In this document: piece after piece, positions 18,201 through 28,191 of the stretch
Numbering within the stretch: position 1 is the stretch's first letter
Layout: the number at the start of each line of letters is the position of its first letter
Origin: Nostoc indistinguendum CM1-VF10
Lineage (GTDB): Bacteria; Cyanobacteriota; Cyanobacteriia; Cyanobacteriales; Nostocaceae
DNA: 32,204 nucleotides
NCBI GenBank assembly: GCA_019359215.1
Contig: JAHHHS010000083.1
Coordinates: 1-32,204 of the forward strand
Direction of reading: 5' to 3'
Notes under the pieces: model-generated
What the model saw: only the letters and a program-made list of their open reading frames with translations
The model's database searches: none
What the model was told of the DNA's origin: nothing
Translations under genes and position numbers: made by a program

Positions 18201-21200
18201 TGATACACCAGTAGCAGGATATGTTCCTGATTTTCCTGACGGAGGACGTAAAACCGCAACAATGGTGGTCTTTCGAAATCAAAAGGTTCGCCGATCTTTT
18301 CCAGGATAAACGCAGAGATGCGCTGCTTTCGTTCCGGCGGAGCCAGATCGGTAAAATCCAGCAAGGGAATATCTACAGACAGTTTTTCGTAAATCTTCAG
18401 TTTGCTGGCTAAGCGATCCATGGCCGTTCGCATGGTTTCATGCCGATCCACAATTTTTTGAAGGGCCGTTTGCAATGCCTCCAGACGCAAAGGACCGCGA
18501 AGTTCTAACTGGATGGATTCGTTGTAAGAGGCGCCGCCGCTCTCCGAAATATCTGCCTGAAGCAACAGTTGTTCCTGCGCGGCACTCATGGGTGCGGTTT
18601 CAAATCGAACCGATTCCTCCGGTTTCTGTGTCCTTTGAATTCCGTTGCCGATCTGTTCGCTCTGTACGGAACTCGTTACGGACTTTGAATATTTTTCTTG
18701 AAGCGCATTTAAATGATGTAAGCCCGCTAGGACGGACTCAGCATCCACGCCAAAATCGATAAAACAGGCGATTTCATCTACGCCGATCGCCTTTAGTTTC
18801 TCAACAACCGGAGCACAATTATCCGGCGTACCGATCAGAGTTCGGGTCTGGAGATAGCTTTCATAAGCCGCTGACAGCAAATAATTCATATCATCGTCCG
18901 TCAGGCGTTTGAAATCGATCTGCATTCCGAGACTCTTCGTCAGGTTCTTAAACAATCCGACTGTGGACTTCAAGTAGTTATAAAAGGGCTGACGGGCCTT
19001 TTCAATTACTGCTTCCAGATCATTACCCAAATAAGTATGCACCAGAATTGTTACATGGCCTCGATGAGCGTGTCCGTTAGCTGCCAGGGATTCACGATAC
19101 ACTTGGATATTTCCGGCCAGTTTATCCAGCGTCTGACCCATCAGGTTGGTCAGAATGCCGGTGCCCAGTTCGCCGGCTTTGCGATACGTTTCCGGATTGT
19201 TCACTACCGTTAACCAGCACGGCAGTTCCCGCTGCATGGGCATAGGGTAGAGTTTTACGTCAATGAGTTTTCCCGAACCGTCCTTCAAATTCAAAGATTC
19301 ACCGCGCCAGAATTTTTTTACGGTTTCGATGCCCTTGAATGTAAGTTCACGGTGCTTGCCGTAGGCCTCAGGCGAGAACACAAAGTCATTGGCATGCCAG
19401 CCGGATGCGAAGGATATGCCCACCCGGCCCCGCGAGATGTTATCCACCAGCGCCCATTCCTCGGCGATGCGAATGGGATGATGAAGGGGCAAAACCACAC
19501 TCCCAGCCCGCAGCCCGATTTGTTCCGTCTCCCGCGCGAGTGCCGCGCACAGGACGGACGGGTTGGGTGAGATCCCGCCAAAGGAATGGAAATGTCGCTC
19601 GGGTACCCAAAGTGCCGCAAATCCGTTCCGGTCGGCAAAGCGGGCGCTTTCAAACAGGAGTTTGTATTTATCGCTATCAAATCCCGCTTCGTACGCTCCA
19701 AAATAATAGAGACTGAACTGTATGTCTTTCTTTAGACCAGAAAGCTGAATCGGTTCGGAACTCCGCGAAGCTCCCTTTGCTGGAGATATCTTTGCCAAGG
19801 ATGGCTTCAGTCCCATTCGGCTCCAAGCGCCCTCGGTTGCATACGTCCACTCATTCCCTGAAGCATTTTCGTTGGTAAATGACCGGGCTGCCGGAGCTTC
19901 TGTTCCGGAAGTAGGGGGGCTTACGGGTTGCACTAGTTTTAAAAATTCTTTACTGTAGGTTATCTCACTATTCGTGTGCTGAGTAGATAAAGTAGTAGAG
20001 ATAGGCATAGAGCCGACAGACAAGGGTGAGTTGGTCAAATTGTTTGATGTTTTCTCTGACCGCTTGCCACCCTTTAGCGATTTAGAGGGCAGTTCGGGCA
20101 AAAAACCTCCCTCTCGCAACTCCTCTACGCTATTTTTGACCGCCTGAATCACATAAGCAATATCTTCGTCGGTATGTGCGGTGGACAGAAAACAGTTGCG
20201 CCCTTCCCAGATATAAACACCTTTTTCAAGCAGGTGATAAAAGAGCAAATCCAGGTTCCCCGAAAAGGTAAAGCGAAACAGCGAACTAAAATGCACGATT
20301 CGGATGGGCACACCCTCGGCTTCAAAGTAAGTATTAAGAGTTTCGGCTAACTGCGATGTGCGTTGATTTAACTGCTGCTGAAGGGCGGAACCTTGTTTTT
20401 TGAGATGTTTAAGTACCGCCCGTGCCGCAGCCATCGCCAGAGGATGCTTGTTGAAGGTTCCTGCGAAAAATGTCTGTTCCGTCTGAGGATACGAGGCATC
20501 TCCATAGTTCCACAAACCCCCATCGATTCCATTCATGTAGGTCGCCTTGCCAGCTACGACCCCAATCGGCATTCCACCGCCAACAACCTTGCCATAGGTT
20601 GCAATGTCTGCTTCAATGCCAAACCACGTCTGTGCGCCACCAGGGTGGATGCGGAAACCTGTGAGGACTTCATCAAAGATTAGTGCTGTTCCTGCTGCTT
20701 GTGTCCATTGCCTTAACTGTTGTAAAAACTCTTTGGGTTGTAAATCGGGTCGGCGACTCTGCACAGGTTCAACCAGCACGGCAGCCAATTCGTGAGCATG
20801 GGCTTGCAAAATATCAATGGAGTTGGGATTCTCATAATCCAGCACCAGAACATCTTCAACTGTGTGCTGAGATACTCCTGGAGTGATCGGTACAGCACTG
20901 ATTTGGCTGTTGGACACTGAAGCCAAAACTCCGTCAAAATGACCGTGATAAGAACCAGCAAATAGAGCAATTTTGGTACGACCTGTCACCGTACGTGCCA
21001 GACGTAGCGCTGTCATAACTGCTTCTGTACCTGAATTACAGAAGGTTACTCGCTCCATGCCTGTCAGTTCACAAATCAAATCAGCAACTTCACCCGCCAG
21101 ATTCGACTGTGAACCGAATTTTATACCAAGCTTTATCTGCTCTTCTACGGCTTCAGTAATAAATGGTGCAGCATGACCAAAAAGAAGCACCCCAAACCCC

Positions 21201-24200
21201 ATTGTGATGTCCACATACTCGTTACCATCCACATCCACTAATCTGGAGCCTTGCGCTCTCTCTCCAATGATGGGATAGAGCATCTCCTTGATAGAAAGGC
21301 GGAACCCTGCCACAGCTCTGCTGTCCGCTAGAACTGGGTGATAGGTTTGCTTTTGCCGTTTCGATTCCTGAGTGTGTTTGGTATAACGCACTATCAATGC
21401 CTCCAAGTGTTGCTGCTGACGAGGAGCTAAATTTTTCTTCGCTCCTGGCTTGATTGGTCTGAACGGGACGAATGGTTCAGCAGCCGTTTTTTTTTGATCT
21501 GCATTGGCTAATACATTCTGAAATGGAGCGTCAACTGACGATATCGAGTGATTGGGTAAGTCGAATGGCTGTGTCTTTAATGGTAGTGATCGCTCCGGCG
21601 ACAAACGGCTATTACTCAAGACTTTTAGTTGTTGAGATATTACCTTAGAGACTACTTCTAGCTGCTGTGCCATGATGTGTTCTAGCCCAACCTCAGTCGT
21701 TACTTCCTCGTCTTTAATATCCGGTGTCTGATGCTGGCTTGTTTCTTTTGGTGCATTTCTCTCCGCTGATTGAGTTGTCTGCCCAGAGAACACCACTGGC
21801 TCAAACTTAGCTGGAGAGGAATTTTCCAAAGCAAACGCTGGAGGGAGGCTTTGATCTATATAAGTCGCCAGTGCGTTAATCGTGGCTAATTCTTCAAACA
21901 ACTGTCGAATAGTCACTTTAAGCCCAAAAGTATTTTCAATGCCTCGAAGCGCCTCAATCAGGACAATTGAATCAGCCCCCAATTCCGTGAAAGGAGCATC
22001 AACGCTTACTTCAGAAGGGGTTAGTTGAAGCAAATCCGCCACAATGGAATGTAATGTTGAAAGGAACATATCCCGCCGCGACGTTTGGGAGGGCACATCA
22101 ACCTGTGCCTCGGATACCTTTTCACCTGATTTCTTTCCATCCATAGGGAAGTCTCCTTCTTTAATCCAGTAACGTTTTTGCTCGAAGGGATACGTGGGAA
22201 GTGACAGCCGACTTCGCGAGTAGTCTTTATCAAATCCAATCAAATTGACATCCGCACCCTGCACATACAGGGCAGATAAGCTGTCCAGCAACACTTGCCA
22301 ATCATCCTTCCCCTGCACCAGGGAAGGCAGCCAGGCGGCGGTTGCTTCCTGCTGGCACCGTTTGCCCAGGCTTGACAAGATGGGCTTCGGACCAACTTCT
22401 ACAAATAGCTCATAGCCCTGCTCAAACAGGGTATTCATCCCCGCCATAAATCTCACTGCCTCTCGAGTGTGGCGTCGCCAGTAGTTGGCATCGGGAATAT
22501 GTCCGGGCGGCAGTATCTGTCCAGTCACGTTGGAAAGCAGCGGAATGCGTGGAGCTTGAAACGGAATCTGGCTCGCCGTCTGTTCAAATGCATCTAGCAT
22601 CGGCTCCATCAGCGGGGAGTGGAAGGCATGGGAAACTCTCAAATTTTTGGTATTGACCTCTTCTGCTTCCAGTGTGGCAATGACTGCTCTTACTGCCTGA
22701 CGATTACCGGAAATCACTATACCCTCAGGGCCGTTAATGGCAGCGATCGCCACCTCTTGTAAGTAGGGTTGAATGGTTGCTCTCACCCTCGCCTCATGCG
22801 CAAACACCGCCACCATCTCTCCCTGTTGGGGCAGAGCCTGCATTAGACAAGCCCGTTCGGCAATCAGTTTCAGAGCATCTTCTAGGCTGAATACCCCCGC
22901 CACACAGGCGGCGACATATTCACCCACACTATGCCCCATGACAACGGTGGGTTCGATGCCCCAGGATTTCCATAACTCAGCTAGGGCATATTCCAGGGCA
23001 AATAAAGTTGGTTGCGTATAGGCGGTCTCATCCAGGGGGGAACTCTCGACTGTTGCTGGATACAGAACTTCGAGCAGCGGCTTTTCCAAATAGGGACGCA
23101 AAATTTCATCGCAACGGTCGAGGGTTTGCCGGAAGGTGGGCTGGGTTTCGTAGAGTTGGCGTCCCATGCCTACATACTGCGATCCTTGTCCAGTGAACAA
23201 AAACGCTATCTTGGGGCGCTTTCTGCTGGTAACCTGGCCACTAAGCAGTCCATCTGTCTCCCTCCCAGAAGCGAAAGCACCCAATGCCCCTTGCAATTGC
23301 ATACTAGATTCAGTGATGACGGCCAGACGATGGTCAAAATGCGATCGCCCTGTATTTGCTGTGAAGCAAACATCTGCAATCGACACCGTAGGATGGTTAA
23401 CCAAGAACTCCTTATAATGGCGTGCTAACTCCCGCAGGGCATTCTCACTTTTTGATCGCAGGGTTAGAAAATGCAGGGGGCGCTCAATTTCCCTGGTTAC
23501 TGGGGTCTGTATTGGTGCCTCTTCCAGAACCACATGCGCATTGGTGCCGCCAAAGCCAAAGGAACTGACCCCAGCCAAGGCTAGACCAACCCTTTGTGGC
23601 CAAGAACCTAAAACCTGTTGAACTTGCAAAGGAAGCTTGTTAAAAGGAATATAAGGATTTGGCTCCCGAAAATGCAGGCTTGGCGGAATCTTTTGATGTT
23701 TAAGTGACAGCGCCACTTTAATCAACCCAGCAATTCCTGCTGCTGCTTCTAGGTGACCTATGTTGGTCTTTACTGAACCCGTAGCACAATAATTTTTAGG
23801 GAGGCGATCCTGAGCTAACACCTTTCCCAGAGCCTTCATCTCTATAGGATCTCCGAGGATCGTGCCCGTACCGTGAGCCTCAATGTACTGAACTTGACTT
23901 GGTGCGACTCCCGCCTGTCGATAGGCTTCCCGCAAAACAGATTCCTGTGCCCGTGGATTTGGAGCAGTGAGTCCATTGCTGCGTCCGTCCTGGTTAATTG
24001 CACTACCTCGGACAACAGCATAAATAGAATCGCCGTCAGCTTGAGCTTGTGATAATGGTTTTAATACAACTACGCCAGCCCCCTCGCCGCGAACGTAGCC
24101 ATTAGCTCTAGCATCAAAGGTTTTGCAACGACCATCAGGAGCTAAGAATCCTCCTTTCGCGAAGCTCATTGTAACCCACGGTGATAGCATCAGATGCACA

Positions 24201-24802
24201 CCTCCTACCAAGGCCATGGTACACTCTCCACTCCATAGACTTTGGCAAGCGAGATGAACTGCAACGAGGGAAGAGAAGCAAGCGGTATCAATTGCCATGC
24301 TTGGCCCAATGAAATCAAATACGTAAGATATACGATGTGCAGCGATGCAGTTATTGTTACCTGTAGGACCATAGGCATCAATGATGGAATTTCTAACTAG
24401 AAGCTCGTAGTAATCATAGCTAGAGATACCGATAAAGACGCCGGTTTGTGTACCTGCCAAATGTTCTGGAATCTGCCCAGCATCTTCTAGTGCTTCCCAA
24501 GCTACCTCCAGCAGCAGCCGCTGCTTAGGGTCTATGCTTACAGCTTCTCGTGGAGCGATACTAAAGAATTGAGGATCGAACTGATCTACGTGCTCTAGGA
24601 AACCACCCCAGCGGATATTCATCTCGTCTGGCTTCGCTGAGTCTGGGTCATAGAGTGCATTTACGTCCCATCGGCAAGGCGGAACCTCTGTAATGGCATC
24701 CACACCATCATGTAGTAGTTGCCAAAAGGATTCCGGATTCGCAGCACCAGGAAAGCGGCATCCTACTCCAATAATTGCAATCGGTTCTTTATCCTGTTTC
24801 AT
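15224..24802 (-). CDS. Hybrid PKS/NRPS: KS-AT-ACP-AMT-MOX-C-A-T
   Basis: An intact 3192-residue megasynthase. KS (7-430) has C175 in DTACFSS, H310 in EAHGTGT and H350 in KTNIGH. AT (530-825) has GHSVGE (S625) and HAFH (725-728), indicating malonyl-CoA. ACP has S945 in LGADS. A class III PLP aminotransferase (1160-1570) has K1405 in TYGKVVGGG. A luciferase-like flavin monooxygenase (about 1690-2030) has PERHFHSFGG and FASGWHANDF. A condensation domain follows with YHLSVFEG at the active site, then an A domain (TSGSTGRPKG, NAYGPTE) and a T domain (S3116 in GGHSLL). It should add one malonyl unit to a fatty acyl chain, place an amino group at C3 and probably a hydroxyl at C2, then condense with one amino acid. 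The architecture matches PuwB of puwainaphycin/minutissamide clusters and extends that of MycA/ItuA. The A-domain code reads DIWELTADDK; I leave its substrate open. It is preceded by FAAL-ACP and P450 genes on the same strand. Confidence 0.93.
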   Translation of the reverse strand: MKQDKEPIAIIGVGCRFPGAANPESFWQLLHDGVDAITEVPPCRWDVNALYDPDSAKPDEMNIRWGGFLEHVDQFDPQFFSIAPREAVSIDPKQRLLLEVAWEALEDAGQIPEHLAGTQTGVFIGISSYDYYELLVRNSIIDAYGPTGNNNCIAAHRISYVFDFIGPSMAIDTACFSSLVAVHLACQSLWSGECTMALVGGVHLMLSPWVTMSFAKGGFLAPDGRCKTFDARANGYVRGEGAGVVVLKPLSQAQADGDSIYAVVRGSAINQDGRSNGLTAPNPRAQESVLREAYRQAGVAPSQVQYIEAHGTGTILGDPIEMKALGKVLAQDRLPKNYCATGSVKTNIGHLEAAAGIAGLIKVALSLKHQKIPPSLHFREPNPYIPFNKLPLQVQQVLGSWPQRVGLALAGVSSFGFGGTNAHVVLEEAPIQTPVTREIERPLHFLTLRSKSENALRELARHYKEFLVNHPTVSIADVCFTANTGRSHFDHRLAVITESSMQLQGALGAFASGRETDGLLSGQVTSRKRPKIAFLFTGQGSQYVGMGRQLYETQPTFRQTLDRCDEILRPYLEKPLLEVLYPATVESSPLDETAYTQPTLFALEYALAELWKSWGIEPTVVMGHSVGEYVAACVAGVFSLEDALKLIAERACLMQALPQQGEMVAVFAHEARVRATIQPYLQEVAIAAINGPEGIVISGNRQAVRAVIATLEAEEVNTKNLRVSHAFHSPLMEPMLDAFEQTASQIPFQAPRIPLLSNVTGQILPPGHIPDANYWRRHTREAVRFMAGMNTLFEQGYELFVEVGPKPILSSLGKRCQQEATAAWLPSLVQGKDDWQVLLDSLSALYVQGADVNLIGFDKDYSRSRLSLPTYPFEQKRYWIKEGDFPMDGKKSGEKVSEAQVDVPSQTSRRDMFLSTLHSIVADLLQLTPSEVSVDAPFTELGADSIVLIEALRGIENTFGLKVTIRQLFEELATINALATYIDQSLPPAFALENSSPAKFEPVVFSGQTTQSAERNAPKETSQHQTPDIKDEEVTTEVGLEHIMAQQLEVVSKVISQQLKVLSNSRLSPERSLPLKTQPFDLPNHSISSVDAPFQNVLANADQKKTAAEPFVPFRPIKPGAKKNLAPRQQQHLEALIVRYTKHTQESKRQKQTYHPVLADSRAVAGFRLSIKEMLYPIIGERAQGSRLVDVDGNEYVDITMGFGVLLFGHAAPFITEAVEEQIKLGIKFGSQSNLAGEVADLICELTGMERVTFCNSGTEAVMTALRLARTVTGRTKIALFAGSYHGHFDGVLASVSNSQISAVPITPGVSQHTVEDVLVLDYENPNSIDILQAHAHELAAVLVEPVQSRRPDLQPKEFLQQLRQWTQAAGTALIFDEVLTGFRIHPGGAQTWFGIEADIATYGKVVGGGMPIGVVAGKATYMNGIDGGLWNYGDASYPQTEQTFFAGTFNKHPLAMAAARAVLKHLKKQGSALQQQLNQRTSQLAETLNTYFEAEGVPIRIVHFSSLFRFTFSGNLDLLFYHLLEKGVYIWEGRNCFLSTAHTDEDIAYVIQAVKNSVEELREGGFLPELPSKSLKGGKRSEKTSNNLTNSPLSVGSMPISTTLSTQHTNSEITYSKEFLKLVQPVSPPTSGTEAPAARSFTNENASGNEWTYATEGAWSRMGLKPSLAKISPAKGASRSSEPIQLSGLKKDIQFSLYYFGAYEAGFDSDKYKLLFESARFADRNGFAALWVPERHFHSFGGISPNPSVLCAALARETEQIGLRAGSVVLPLHHPIRIAEEWALVDNISRGRVGISFASGWHANDFVFSPEAYGKHRELTFKGIETVKKFWRGESLNLKDGSGKLIDVKLYPMPMQRELPCWLTVVNNPETYRKAGELGTGILTNLMGQTLDKLAGNIQVYRESLAANGHAHRGHVTILVHTYLGNDLEAVIEKARQPFYNYLKSTVGLFKNLTKSLGMQIDFKRLTDDDMNYLLSAAYESYLQTRTLIGTPDNCAPVVEKLKAIGVDEIACFIDFGVDAESVLAGLHHLNALQEKYSKSVTSSVQSEQIGNGIQRTQKPEESVRFETAPMSAAQEQLLLQADISESGGASYNESIQLELRGPLRLEALQTALQKIVDRHETMRTAMDRLASKLKIYEKLSVDIPLLDFTDLAPPERKQRISAFILEKIGEPFDFERPPLLRFYVLRQENQEHILLLVYHLSVFEGWSVGILFQELSRLYNAQCHGEACKLESPWQYRDYLRWLEEYNRGAKSKEDEAYWLAQFSGEIPVLNLSTDRPRPAMLPHRGARHSRKLPEKLSQNLRVLSRIQGATLFMLLYAAYLVLLHRLTDQDDIVVGFVVSGRTFEGSESIMGYCVHHVPIRSTLNNDPIFTEYLAGVKQQLLQAYEHQDYPFARLIEKLNRPGGIAQFPLFMTSFNLERPNCALEMHELQTALMTSPVRYANYAVSLNITQLGDDLLVDIDYSADLFEAATARRWMDYFQSLLEDMVARPMVRLSEISLMSDVQKRQVLEEWNHTALDVPVNRCYQELFESQVTQTPDSIAVIYQNKKLTYDQLNRRANHLSEILIEQGVGPDVIVIILADRGIDFLTAMLAILKAGGAWLPLDPIQPPGRIRQILHQSRSRVVLAASKYLDHLEQSDSAKELENELIVLELDTLLKRKLSKKQTATNPPQRQTSCHLAYVIYTSGSTGRPKGAMLENAGMINHLFAKIHDLRISGNDVIAQTASQNFDISVWQFLAALIVGAAVHVVEDEISRDPARLVRLLKEHSITIFETVPVLLRAMLEKFAHDTAKPRLAALRWLLVTGEALPPDLCKGWLALFPQIPMMNAYGPTECSDDVTHFVIDRRLPLERVNVPIGKPVCNTKLYTLDRNLQPTPVGVLGELCVGGIGVGRGYLGDPVQTAKVFIPDPFSKKPGERLYRTGDLARFLPDGTIEFLGRLDHQVKIRGFRVEIGEIESIILENSHVRETAVVLQEYSAGEKGLTAYVVKNSDPSTELAFSSLPGSSHPWSNQANNSADAHDESDFFIKYLRNYLKEHLPEYMVPSAIVILNALPTNQNGKLDRNSLLVPDRSKGEPAEYVAPRSSAEATLLKIWTEVLAVERIGIHANFFDLGGHSLLATKVISRIRDSFQIDLPLSHFFENPTIVGLAETLGALPDEETTEALPLKKVPSEERLGVAESWDDFAQFRTNYQ

Positions 24803-24850
24803 TTGTCATTTATTCTTAATATGTTGCCACGATCAATAACTGGCAATCAA

Positions 24851-26133
24851 TCAGGGCATGAAGGTTACCGGAAGAGCTTTCAAACCTCTTAATGCAATAT
24901 TTTTTCGCCACTCCACAATGTCTGTATGCAGCTTCAGATTAGGCAGCCGTTGAATAAGAGTGTTGATAGCGATTTGACCTTCGACCCGTGCTAGTGCAGC
25001 ACCCAAACAATTGTGAACACCATCAGCAAAGGCGAGATGGCGGTTCTCGCTTCGGGTGAGATCGAGGTAATCAGGGTTGGGAAACTGAGCAGGGTCTCGA
25101 TTGGCGGCACCCAGATAGACAATTACCTGCTCACCTGCGGAAATTTTCTTGCCGCCAATTTCAACATCTTCAATCGCTATCCGGGCAATTCTTTGAATGG
25201 GGCTATCGTAGCGCAGCAGTTCTTCTACAGCACTTTGGATGATTATTGGTTCCTGTTTCAGCTTTTCCAACTGCTCCGGATGACGTAGCAATGCGTACAT
25301 TCCATTACCAATCAGATTGACTGTCGTTTCTTCACCTGTACCAAAGAGCAGTATACATACTGACAAAAGTTCATCATCATTGAGCTTGTATCTCGCTCTC
25401 TGGCAGTGATTAGAGCGCTAATCAGGTCTTGTTGTGGTTTCTTTTCCCGTTCTGCAATCAATTGGTGGAAGCACTCTGAAAACTTCAGTATCACCTCGTT
25501 CATGTGAGCTAAATTCTCCAGCGAATTTAACGGGTCAAGTATGCTAGAAAGGTCATTCGCCCACTGATAAACCTGGTTTTGAATTTCAACTGGTACCCCT
25601 AACATCTTGGATATCACCCGCACGGGCAGGGGGCGTGCAAGCTCGGAAATGATATCTATGCTCCCCTTTTGCTGAACGTTGCCGATCAACTCATCGACAA
25701 TCTCCTGAATCTGGAGGCGCATACGTTCAATCATTGCAGGAGAAAAGGCTTTGCTAACCAACCCTCGCAGCCTAGTGTGGTCAGGCGGCTCTAAGTGCAA
25801 TAACAATTTACTGCTGGTCTCTATCAATCCATTGAGATCTTTCTGCTGGTGTTTCAGATAAAGGTTCTTGTTTTTGAGCCGTTGGGGTAGGTTATCGCTC
25901 TGAAAACGAGGATTGCGCAAAACTGCCTTTACATCGGCGTAGCGGGTAAGTACCCACGAACCTAGGAAGTCTCGGTGTACGGGTTCTTCTGAGCGTAGGC
26001 GGTGATAGGCTGAATAGGGATCGGCGCGAAACTCAGGGTCAAAAGGATTAAATTTGAATGCTTTTGCTGCCCCTGATTTTTTTGTTTTTCCAGGATTAAT
26101 AATCTCTTGGTTTGTATTAGCGATTGGTTCCAT
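24851..26133 (-). pseudogene. Cytochrome P450, single frameshift
   Basis: A class I bacterial cytochrome P450, likely to oxidise the fatty chain or the peptide. The start is taken as ATG at 26133 (MEPIANTNQ), 1 base past the FAAL-ACP stop and preceded by GAGGTG, so it was translationally coupled. The first part runs through FDPEFRADPYSAYHRLR, PPDHTRLRGLVSKAFSP and LISALITARERD. Near 25395-25400 the frame shifts; the second part continues KLNDDELLSVCILLFGTGEE (I-helix with GxExT), EELLRY (ExxR) and FADGVHNCLG with the haem Cys, ending at 24851. All key motifs are present, so a two-base gain or one-base loss is the only visible defect. As written it would not give active enzyme. A sequencing error is possible. 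Confidence 0.85.
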
Positions 26134-26134
26134 T

Positions 26135-28101
26135 TCACACACCTCGGGAAACACCAACTTGAAAAGCTGCTTCTGACAACTGGGATTCCGCTACTAGGTG
26201 CTGAGAAAGCGCCTCGATGCTGGGGTACTCCCAGAAAATAGTGGGTTCAAGTTGACAGCCTAGCCAATCCGCCAATTCACCTGTAAGGCTGATTGCTACC
26301 GACGAATCCAGACCGTAGTGGGCTACGGGTTCCCTAATGTCTATGTCATCCGGCTGCACTTTCAGGTATAGGGCCAGATGGGAAACCATCCAAGCTTGGA
26401 TAGCTTCCTCTGACGGATCTGCCTTCAGCGATCGCGACAGAGAGTCGGGCTCGTTCTCGTCTGAAAAGGGCTGTTGCTGCGCGCCAGATGGCAACTGCTC
26501 CCACAAAGATTGGGCTTTTACCTGTAACTGTTGTAACTCTATTTGGCTTTGAGGATTTTGGATCCAATCTCCTACCATATCTAAACTTTTATCCAAAAAC
26601 CCAATCCGACAGGCATGGCGCTGAATCTTGTTACTAGAAGTCTTGGGAATACTCCCTGTTTTGAGCAATAATATTGCATAAATTTCCAACTCGTGCTGCT
26701 GGGAAACCGCCTCACGAACAGCCCCAACCACCTCATCCACATTCAATTTCCGGAGGTAACTACGCTCAACCTCTTGAGCAATGACCAGCCGCTCTTCGCC
26801 CTCTACCTCCACCGAAAACGCCGCGCCGTAACCTGACCGCAGTGCCGGATGACTTTCATTTACCGTCAGTTCAATATCTTGAGGATAATGGTTGCGTCCC
26901 CGAATAATAACTAAATCCTTTAGCCGCCCCGTGACAAACAGCTCGCCGTTATGCAAAAATCCTAGGTCGCCAGTGCGCAGGAACGGACCCCCGACTGTAT
27001 CTGCTAGGTAAGCATGGAAAGTCTGTTGGGTCTCCTCCGATCGCCTCCAATAGCCCCGCGCCACACTCGAACCTGACACCCAAATCTCTCCTACTTGGTC
27101 AGATAAACATTGGGTTAAGGATTCGGGGTCAACGACAACGATTTTCTGGTCTAACCAAGTCTGACCACAGGCCACGATCACCCGGACTCCCTCTTGCTCA
27201 CTGGCAGTGGCAACTACCCGGTTCTGTTCAAGTGCTGTCCCCTTGACATGGTGAACAACGGGTGAAGCTGTTTTCAATCCCCCGGAAACTAAGCAAAATT
27301 CGGTCCGCCGCTGGTAGTCGCTTTGTAACGGGAAATAGCTAAGAGCCAGCGCAAAGGCTTCTGGAGAAACGCCACTGGCGGCATCAGAACCATCGAGGCA
27401 CCTACATATAAAGGCTGCAGCACTCCGCCAATTAGTCCCATATCATGGTAGGGTGGTAGCCAAGATACACCTATGCTGTTGCATGTGTCCTCGAAACACT
27501 GATGAATCAGAGCCGAATTGTGCAGCAGATTGCCATGACTGATCATCACCCCCTTTGGCGTCCCCGTAGAACCCGAAGTGTACTGGAGAAAAGCCAGGGT
27601 GTCACTGCTCAATGTTGGTTCCTGCCAGTCTAAAGCCTGGTCCCTGGCGATGTTATCGGTTGGTAGCCAGCGTAACGCAGCTAATTCTGGATTCTGAGCA
27701 AATTGCTCCCTAATATTTGTCAACAGGGATGTAGTGGTGAGTCCCACTGCTGCCTGGCAAGAAGCAACAATCGTCTGTAGCCTAGACATATTATGATTAC
27801 GCCGGGGTGGATAAGCAGGAATTGCCACAGCCCCGGCATACAAACACCCAAAAAAGGCGGCAATGAACTCCAGACCTGGTGGGTAGAGTAACAAAGCAAG
27901 CGAGCCAGTGGCTCCAAAGCTCTGAAGCTGGGTAGCGATCGCCCGAGCCTGCCGATCCAATTCTTGATAAGTCAGGCTTGAGCTTTCTGTTTCTCCATCC
28001 TGCAGAAAGGTAAAAGCTAATTGAGCAGGTTGGTATAGCGCTCTGTAACGCAGGATATCTACTAGTGTGGAAAATTTAAAATTATTGACAGAGCCGGACA
28101 T
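26135..28101 (-). pseudogene. Fatty acyl-AMP ligase with C-terminal ACP, internal deletion
   Basis: The loading enzyme of the pathway: it would adenylate a fatty acid and pass it to its own ACP. Starting at ATG 28101 (AGGA 8-9 bases upstream), the first part gives AYPPRR, QYTSGSTGTPKG, SWLPPYHDMGLIGG and TSGGPNFA, then a TAG at 27289. The second frame resumes with VSGGLKTASPVV, GEIWVSG, FLRTGDLGF, GRLKDLVIIRGRNHYP (FAAL signature) and ends with an ACP (HYGLDSSVAI) at 26135. FAALs have about 590 residues before the ACP; about 500 are present. Missing is the stretch between PNFA and the end of the YGMAEAT(L)xVSGG motif, including the A5 region needed for ATP and substrate binding. The seam also shifts the frame. 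The gene is therefore dead unless the assembly is wrong here. Confidence 0.88.
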
Positions 28102-28191
28102 ATTATTTTTCCTACAGAATTAAAAGCTACCTACCTTGAGTTTCAGGAGATAAAGTTCCCCCTAGGTATTCAGCGGTCGCAATGGTTGATG

